Shown here: positions 60,001 through 64,000 of the stretch, piece after piece
Layout of the letters: each line of letters opens with the position of its first letter
Numbering within the stretch: the stretch's first letter is position 1
NCBI GenBank assembly: GCA_031366605.1
Contig: JANLOO010000023.1
Coordinates: forward strand, 1 to 64,000
Direction of reading: 5' to 3'
Source: CALMEC01 sp031366605
Lineage (GTDB): Bacteria > Actinomycetota > Thermoleophilia > Miltoncostaeales > Miltoncostaeaceae
DNA length: 64,000 bases
Translations under genes and position numbers: made by a program
Notes under the pieces: model-generated
Seen by the model: only the letters and a program-made list of their open reading frames with translations
Told to the model about the DNA's origin: nothing
The model's database searches: none

Positions 60001-61146
60001 TTAGCCCCGCGCGGGACGGTAGATGGCACGCGAGATCGTTTCGAGGCGCGCGGTGCCGGGACCGTGCAGTCCACCCGAGTCCCCCCGGATGCGTCGCACG
60101 ACCTTGGGCCACAGGCGTTCGGACTTGGCCAGACGGAGCGCCAGGCCCGGGGCCTGCTCGAACAGTAACTTGCCCGCCCACGAGACCGCACGATGACGTG
60201 AGAGCGCGCCGTCAAGCGTCGCTTGGAAGTCGTCGAGGTTGGTGGTGCGTCCGGCGAGCAGGTCGACGACCGCTGCGGCTGCGAGCCGGCTGGACAGAAA
60301 CGCCTCATACATGCCGTCGCCCGACATCGGGTCGACCAGGCCGGCGGCATCACCGATGACGATCGCGGGTCCGCGTGCCACCCGGGCTCCCGGACGGCGC
60401 AGTGGCAGCCGGTATCCACGGACGCTCTCGATCGCGCCGGGATCGACTCCGGCCTCGTTGCAGAGGCGTGTCAGGTGGTCACGCAGCCTGGGGCCCTCGC
60501 GGCTCCAACCACCGACGCCCAGGTTGGCGTGTTCGCCCTTGGGGAACACCCACGCATACCCGCCGGGCACGGTGTCGAACTCCAGCCACATCCGGCCACG
60601 CCAACGGTCCGGATCGATCGCGTCCCATGGCACGTTGCCTTCGTATGCCACGCCGTAGGTCACACCACCTGCAAGCCCAAGCGCCGTGGCGCTGACTCCG
60701 TTGCAGCCGTCGGCGCCGATCACGACGCGGGCGCTCATGCGGTCGGTATCGGTCGCGACGATCGCGCCATCGACGTCAAGCTCGATCCCGCGGACACGCA
60801 CGCCGTCGCGAAAGTCCACGCCCTGGGCCGCGGCCTGCTCGGCCAGGTGCGCGTCCAGCCGCCGCCGTTGCGTCATCAGGACCAGGGGTTCGTCGGCGCT
60901 TCGCTCAAACCGCTCCCGGTACCCAAACCCAAGTTCAACGTGGGTCACACGGTCCTCGACGACGGGCGTGACGTCGATTGGCAGGTGCTGGAGCCCACGG
61001 ACCGTGATACCACCGCCACAGGGCTTGTCGCGCGGGAACCGCGCCTTGTCGAGCAGGGCCACGCGCGCGCCCTCGGTCGCAAGGCGGTGCGCCACCGTCG
61101 ATCCCGCCGGCCCTGCACCGACCACGATGATGTCGAATCGTTCCAC
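60001..61146 (-). CDS. Geranylgeranyl reductase-like FAD-dependent oxidoreductase
   Basis: A 381-residue flavoprotein with the FAD-binding motif IIVVGAGPAGSTVAHRLA, RFPRDKPCGGGITVRGLQ (a PxxKxCGxG-type block) and a second FAD motif AIVIGDAAGLVDPMSGDGMY. This fits the GGR family, which reduces prenyl double bonds in menaquinone side chains, lipids or chlorophyll. GTG 61146 is chosen because a TACTAT box (minus strand) ends seven bases before it; an ATG at 61155 overlaps that box. Substrate not determined. Confidence 0.82.
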   Translation of the reverse strand: MERFDIIVVGAGPAGSTVAHRLATEGARVALLDKARFPRDKPCGGGITVRGLQHLPIDVTPVVEDRVTHVELGFGYRERFERSADEPLVLMTQRRRLDAHLAEQAAAQGVDFRDGVRVRGIELDVDGAIVATDTDRMSARVVIGADGCNGVSATALGLAGGVTYGVAYEGNVPWDAIDPDRWRGRMWLEFDTVPGGYAWVFPKGEHANLGVGGWSREGPRLRDHLTRLCNEAGVDPGAIESVRGYRLPLRRPGARVARGPAIVIGDAAGLVDPMSGDGMYEAFLSSRLAAAAVVDLLAGRTTNLDDFQATLDGALSRHRAVSWAGKLLFEQAPGLALRLAKSERLWPKVVRRIRGDSGGLHGPGTARLETISRAIYRPARG

Positions 61147-61153
61147 GACCCGC

Positions 61154-61159
61154 ATAGTA
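61154..61159 (-). promoter_or_regulatory. Leaderless -10 box for the flavoprotein operon
   Basis: Read on the minus strand, TACTAT ends seven bases before the GTG at 61146. Confidence 0.45.
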
Positions 61160-61225
61160 GGCGGCCTGCGGGGCGCTACGTGCAGAATGGGTCATGATGG
61201 CGCCGTGCCCCGGGGAGGAAGCGTG

Positions 61226-61534
61226 ATGAGCGACGACGACAATTACACCGTCGAGGACTTGGACGATCCGTCCGTCGAAGCGTTCGCCGACCGGCCGGAT
61301 GAGACGGCTGGTCGTGATGCCGCGGCGGTCGGCATCCTCATCTTGGGTGTGCTCACGATCGCCGGTGCGGGACTCTGCGGCGCCCAGGCGAACTTCGACA
61401 ACACGCCTCCCGGCAAGACGACGTTCTTCATCACGTCGCTGACGTTGCCGCTCAGCATTGCGGGCGCGTTGTTGACGGTCATCGGTGTCTGCGTCCTGGT
61501 GTTTCGCCTGCGGCTTCCGGGCCGGGGCGAGTAA
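61226..61534 (+). CDS. Small two-helix membrane protein upstream of nth
   Basis: A 102-residue protein with an acidic N-terminus (MSDDDNYTVEDLDDPSVEAF) and two hydrophobic helices (AVGILILGVLTIAGAGLCG and LTLPLSIAGALLTVIGVCVL). GGGGAGGA lies about seven bases before the ATG; GTG 61223 is in frame and also possible. It ends immediately before the nth start. No family recognised. Confidence 0.65.
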   Translation: MSDDDNYTVEDLDDPSVEAFADRPDETAGRDAAAVGILILGVLTIAGAGLCGAQANFDNTPPGKTTFFITSLTLPLSIAGALLTVIGVCVLVFRLRLPGRGE

Positions 61535-62218
61535 TTGGGTCGTCCCAGATCACCTCGTGGACGTGGACCGCTGGTCGCGGAGCGGTTGGCGGCCGAGTAC
61601 CCCCAGATCGTGATCCCGCTGGCGCACGCGAGCCCGTTTCAGTTGTTGGCCGCGGTGATCCTGTCGGCGCAGTGCACGGACGAACGGGTCAACCAGGTCA
61701 CGCCGCCGCTGTTCGCCCGGTTTCCGGATGCGGCGTCGATGGCTCAAGCTCCGCTCGCCGAACTTGAGGAGTTGATCTATTCCACCGGGTTCTTCCGCGC
61801 CAAGGCCAAGTCCCTGCAGGGCATGGCACAGGCGGTGACGGAACGATTTGCGGGTCAGCTGCCCGGAACGATGAAGGAGCTCATCACGCTGCCGGGCGTT
61901 GGCCGCAAGACCGCGAATGTGATCCTGGGCCATTGGTTCGGCGTGCCCGGCGTGGTGGTTGACACCCACGTAATGCGCCTGTCGCGTCTGCTCGGCCTGA
62001 CGACCGAAACCGACCCGGTCAAGGTCGAACGCGACCTGATGGCGATCTGGCTGCGCAGCGTCTGGAGCGACACGACGATGCGGATGATCTTCCACGGGCG
62101 CAAGGTCTGCATCGCACGGCGCCCCCGGTGCGGTGAGTGCGTCATGGCGGATTTCTGTCCGTCGGTACGGGCGCTGCCGCCGCCGCTGCGCGCGCCCCGG
62201 GTGCGCTCAGCGCAGTGA
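61535..62218 (+). CDS. nth: Endonuclease III
   Basis: A 227-residue base-excision repair glycosylase/AP lyase. The helix-hairpin-helix is ITLPGVGRKTANVILG with catalytic lysine K125, and the catalytic aspartate is D143 (VVDTHVMRLS). Four cysteines form the 4Fe-4S loop near the C-terminus: C-x6-C-x2-C-x5-C (CIARRPRCGECVMADFC). It removes oxidised pyrimidines. TTG 61535 directly follows the previous stop codon. Confidence 0.93.
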   Translation: MGRPRSPRGRGPLVAERLAAEYPQIVIPLAHASPFQLLAAVILSAQCTDERVNQVTPPLFARFPDAASMAQAPLAELEELIYSTGFFRAKAKSLQGMAQAVTERFAGQLPGTMKELITLPGVGRKTANVILGHWFGVPGVVVDTHVMRLSRLLGLTTETDPVKVERDLMAIWLRSVWSDTTMRMIFHGRKVCIARRPRCGECVMADFCPSVRALPPPLRAPRVRSAQ

Positions 62219-62968
62219 CGCGGCGACGCGAAGCGCCTGCGTCAGCGACGACGCGCCTTCGATGCGGTACGTCACGCCGGAACGCTCCCAGATCAAGACA
62301 TCACCAACGGCGCGGGTCGTGCCGGTTTGGAACGCTCCGGAGCTGTCGACATAGCCGAACGTGTGTGGTCCGCCACTGAGCCACAATCCGGTCACGCCGT
62401 CGACGTTGGTCGTCTGGACGGTTGTGACGGCGGGATCGAGCAGCTTCTCTGCAAAGAGCTGCCCGCGAAACTCCGTCAGGATCAGCCTGCCCCGGGCGAC
62501 ATCCTGAGCGTGACGCCAGACCAGCGCATACGCCCCGCCCCGTGGAGGTGTCTGCACAAAGACCTCGTCGGGTCCACTGGCTGGGACGCCCGGCAGGCGC
62601 AATGCGAATGGCGCCCGTTCGCGGGCCTGGGCGACGTCGAGGCGCTGCCCCAGCGGGTTCGTGGTGCCGGCTGTCGTGGATTGCGTCGGCGACGGCGCCG
62701 GGGGCGTCGTGTGTGCGGTGGAGACCACGCGAACGCCACCGATGTCGAAGAAGCGCAGGACCGCGTTGCGTGCGGGGGCGATTGCGGCGACGGTCCCGAG
62801 CGCGACGACTGTTGCCGCCAGTGCCAGCACGATTCGGCGCGGGCGGGTGCGACGTGGCATGGGCGACGTCGACCCGCGCGCAGCGAGGACCGCGGCCACG
62901 AGGTCCGGAGCTGTGGGCGCGTCCCACCGCGCGCCCAGGTCCGTGAGCCGGGTTTGCAGGTCAGCCAT
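62207..62968 (-). CDS. Membrane-anchored partner of the second ECF sigma factor
   Basis: A 253-residue protein. A cytoplasmic N-terminus (MADLQTRLTDLGARWDAPTA, about 60 residues) is followed by one membrane helix (IVLALAATVVALGTVAAIAP) and an extracytoplasmic domain with RAPFALRLPGVPASGPDEVF and VDGVTGLWLSGGPHTFGYVD, resembling DUF4367-type domains. The ATG overlaps the sigma stop by 8 bases, so it is probably the anti-sigma factor or sensor. No zinc anti-sigma motif is visible. Its 3' end overlaps the end of the opposing nth gene by 12 bases. Confidence 0.65.
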   Translation of the reverse strand: MADLQTRLTDLGARWDAPTAPDLVAAVLAARGSTSPMPRRTRPRRIVLALAATVVALGTVAAIAPARNAVLRFFDIGGVRVVSTAHTTPPAPSPTQSTTAGTTNPLGQRLDVAQARERAPFALRLPGVPASGPDEVFVQTPPRGGAYALVWRHAQDVARGRLILTEFRGQLFAEKLLDPAVTTVQTTNVDGVTGLWLSGGPHTFGYVDSSGAFQTGTTRAVGDVLIWERSGVTYRIEGASSLTQALRVAASLR

Positions 62969-63518
62969 TGGGAGCCTCCAACAGCTCGCGCAGTCGGGCA
63001 AGCGCGCGGGAGTGGCGGGACTTGGCGGTGCCGACGCGTACACCGAGCGTGGCGGCCGTCTCCTCTTCGGACAACCCCGCGAAGTAGCGGAGCCCCACCA
63101 CGAGCCGTTGATCTTCGGGAAGTTGGTTGACCGCGCGCAGCAGCTCGTCGCGCGCGTCGGTTGCGAGTAGCTCGGCCTCGGGGGACGGGGCCGCGTCCCC
63201 CAAGGGCTCGGTCGCGATACGAAGCTCCAAGGCTCTCCGACGCCGGGCCGAGCGTGTGCGATTGCGCGCCTCGTTGGCGACGATGCGAAGCAGCCACGGA
63301 CGGAGAGGCTTGCTGCGATTAAACCGCCCCAGCGCGGCGAGCGCTTTGATCAGCCCGTCCTGGGTCGCGTCACGTGCGTCCTGCTCGGAGCGCGTGATCA
63401 GGTAGGCGGTGCGGTAGGCGATGTCTTGGTAGGTCATCACGATCGAACGGATTGCGTCATCGTCGCCGAGCTGCGCGCGGCGAACGAGATCGGAGTCTGG
63501 TGGGCGACCCTCCACCAC
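62961..63518 (-). CDS. ECF sigma factor
   Basis: A 185-residue sigma-70 family protein. Region 2: YRTAYLITRSEQDARDATQD, then RFNRSKPLRPWLLRIVANEA. Region 4: LPEDQRLVVGLRYFAGLSEE, then ATLGVRVGTAKSRHSRALAR. The frame is intact. Two GTGs in a row begin the gene; the second (63515) lies six bases after a TAGAAC box. An ECF-like GGAACC is found upstream, suggesting self-activation. Its partner follows with an 8-base overlap. Confidence 0.88.
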   Translation of the reverse strand: MVEGRPPDSDLVRRAQLGDDDAIRSIVMTYQDIAYRTAYLITRSEQDARDATQDGLIKALAALGRFNRSKPLRPWLLRIVANEARNRTRSARRRRALELRIATEPLGDAAPSPEAELLATDARDELLRAVNQLPEDQRLVVGLRYFAGLSEEETAATLGVRVGTAKSRHSRALARLRELLEAPNG

Positions 63519-63521
63519 ACC

Positions 63522-63551
63522 GTTCTACACCGCCGGGGTCGCACAGGTTCC
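63522..63551 (-). promoter_or_regulatory. ECF-type promoter of the sigma operon
   Basis: On the minus strand: GGAACC (63546-63551), 18 bases, TAGAAC (63522-63527). GGAAC is a common ECF -35 element. The GTG at 63515 would then be the leaderless start. It could be autoregulated. Confidence 0.4.
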
Positions 63552-63564
63552 GTGCCAGGACCGG

Positions 63565-63570
63565 TACGCT
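63565..63570 (+). promoter_or_regulatory. Leaderless -10 box for dnaG
   Basis: TACGCT ends seven bases before the GTG at 63578, which supports that GTG over the ATG two codons later. Confidence 0.45.
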
Positions 63571-63577
63571 GCCGACC

Positions 63578-64000
63578 GTGCCGATGATCGATCCGGACAG
63601 CGTCGAGAAAGTCCGCCAGGCTGCGGACCTCGTTGAGCTGCTCCGCGGGCGAGTCGAGCTCGTGCGTCGTGGTGGCCGTTTCTGGGCGCGCTGCCCGTTT
63701 CACGACGAGAACTCACCCTCGTTCACGATCATGCCGGACCATCGCAACTACTACTGCTTCGGGTGCGGCGCGAAGGGTGATGCGATCACTTGGATGCGTG
63801 AGCGCGAAGGCGCGGGAACCTTCAGCGAGGCCATCGAGGCGCTGGCCGACCGTTTCAATGTCGAGCTGCGCTATCAAGAGGTCTCCGCGCAGGAGGAGGC
63901 CGAACGGGCAGCCGGTGCGCGTCGGTTGCAGCTATTGGGCCGGGCCGGTGACTTCTATGCGGCATACCTGTGGAAGGCGGACGAAGCCCTGCCCGCGCGT
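63578..64000 (+). CDS. dnaG: DNA primase, N-terminal part (cut by window end)
   Basis: The first 141 residues of DnaG. The CHC2 zinc finger is visible: FWARCPFHDENSPSF followed by YYCFGCGAKGDAITW (ligands C, H, C, C). Upstream, VEKVRQAADLVELLRGRVEL is typical. It makes RNA primers for replication. The frame runs off the right edge before the TOPRIM domain. It is divergent from the ECF sigma gene. Confidence 0.93.
   Translation, partial: MPMIDPDSVEKVRQAADLVELLRGRVELVRRGGRFWARCPFHDENSPSFTIMPDHRNYYCFGCGAKGDAITWMREREGAGTFSEAIEALADRFNVELRYQEVSAQEEAERAAGARRLQLLGRAGDFYAAYLWKADEALPAR

Noticed and set aside
1..64000. tRNA, rRNA, CRISPR arrays, insertion sequences, phage genes.
   Set aside because: No cloverleaf with a TTCGA-type arm, no rRNA cores, no spaced repeats, and no transposase or integrase motifs were seen in the gaps.

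Overview
The window is a GC-rich bacterial chromosome segment, most likely from an Actinomycetota lineage; Thermoleophilia-like or Acidimicrobiia-like is a guess. Supporting traits are high GC throughout, frequent GTG and TTG starts, a complete mraZ-to-ftsZ division and cell-wall cluster with a meso-DAP-type MurE, a Tad pilus locus without a secretin, a class II (GlpX) fructose bisphosphatase, a family-5 uracil-DNA glycosylase and many TANNNT boxes 6-10 bases before start codons (leaderless transcripts). I found no rRNA, tRNA, CRISPR array, insertion sequence or prophage.

Layout. 1-3.1 kb: end of a cytochrome c maturation operon (ccmF end, CcmI-like) and two M23 peptidoglycan hydrolases. 3.1-6.4 kb: DUF2752 and DUF4190-like membrane proteins, family-5 UDG, an alpha/beta hydrolase and transaldolase, all on the minus strand. 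6.8-10 kb: E1alpha-E1beta-E2 of a 2-oxoacid dehydrogenase. 10-12.3 kb: an ECF sigma factor with a frameshift, overlapping a SecD-like membrane protein. 12.4-16.7 kb: cystathionine beta-synthase, a cystathionine gamma-synthase/lyase, GNAT, a broken DUF3291 gene and a CDF zinc exporter. 16.7-18.3 kb: VapBC-like pair joined to DUF1028. 18.4-22.1 kb: hom, lysA, thrB (5' end disrupted). 22.2-27 kb: aminotransferase V, a FolP-like protein, glpX and small unknown genes. 27-33.3 kb: a tightly overlapping Tad/Flp pilus operon headed by a response regulator. 33.5-35.5 kb: methyltransferase, phosphoesterase, membrane protein. 35.6-51 kb: mraZ, rsmH, ftsL, ftsI, murE, murF, mraY, murD, ftsW, murG, murC, murB, ftsQ, ftsZ. 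51-52.4 kb: aroA with a frameshift. 52.5-56.5 kb: DUF2339, gcvT, gcvH and a PLAT-like protein. 56.7-58.9 kb: a solitary PglX/Eco57I-like adenine methyltransferase. 59-64 kb: hydrolase, geranylgeranyl-reductase-like flavoprotein, small membrane protein, nth, a second ECF sigma plus membrane partner, and the start of dnaG.

How the genes work together. The central 15 kb makes lipid II and assembles the division septum. MraZ boxes lie inside its own promoter, and ftsZ has a separate TTGACA promoter and a leader with mutually exclusive hairpins. The methionine/cysteine, threonine/lysine and glycine-cleavage genes are housekeeping metabolism. meso-DAP, the product consumed by LysA, is also the MurE substrate.

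Oddities. Three conserved genes (sigma factor, thrB, aroA) each need a one-base correction to read through, and a DUF3291 gene carries a nonsense codon. These may be assembly errors, true mutations or recoding. At least two genes look best started at CTG.
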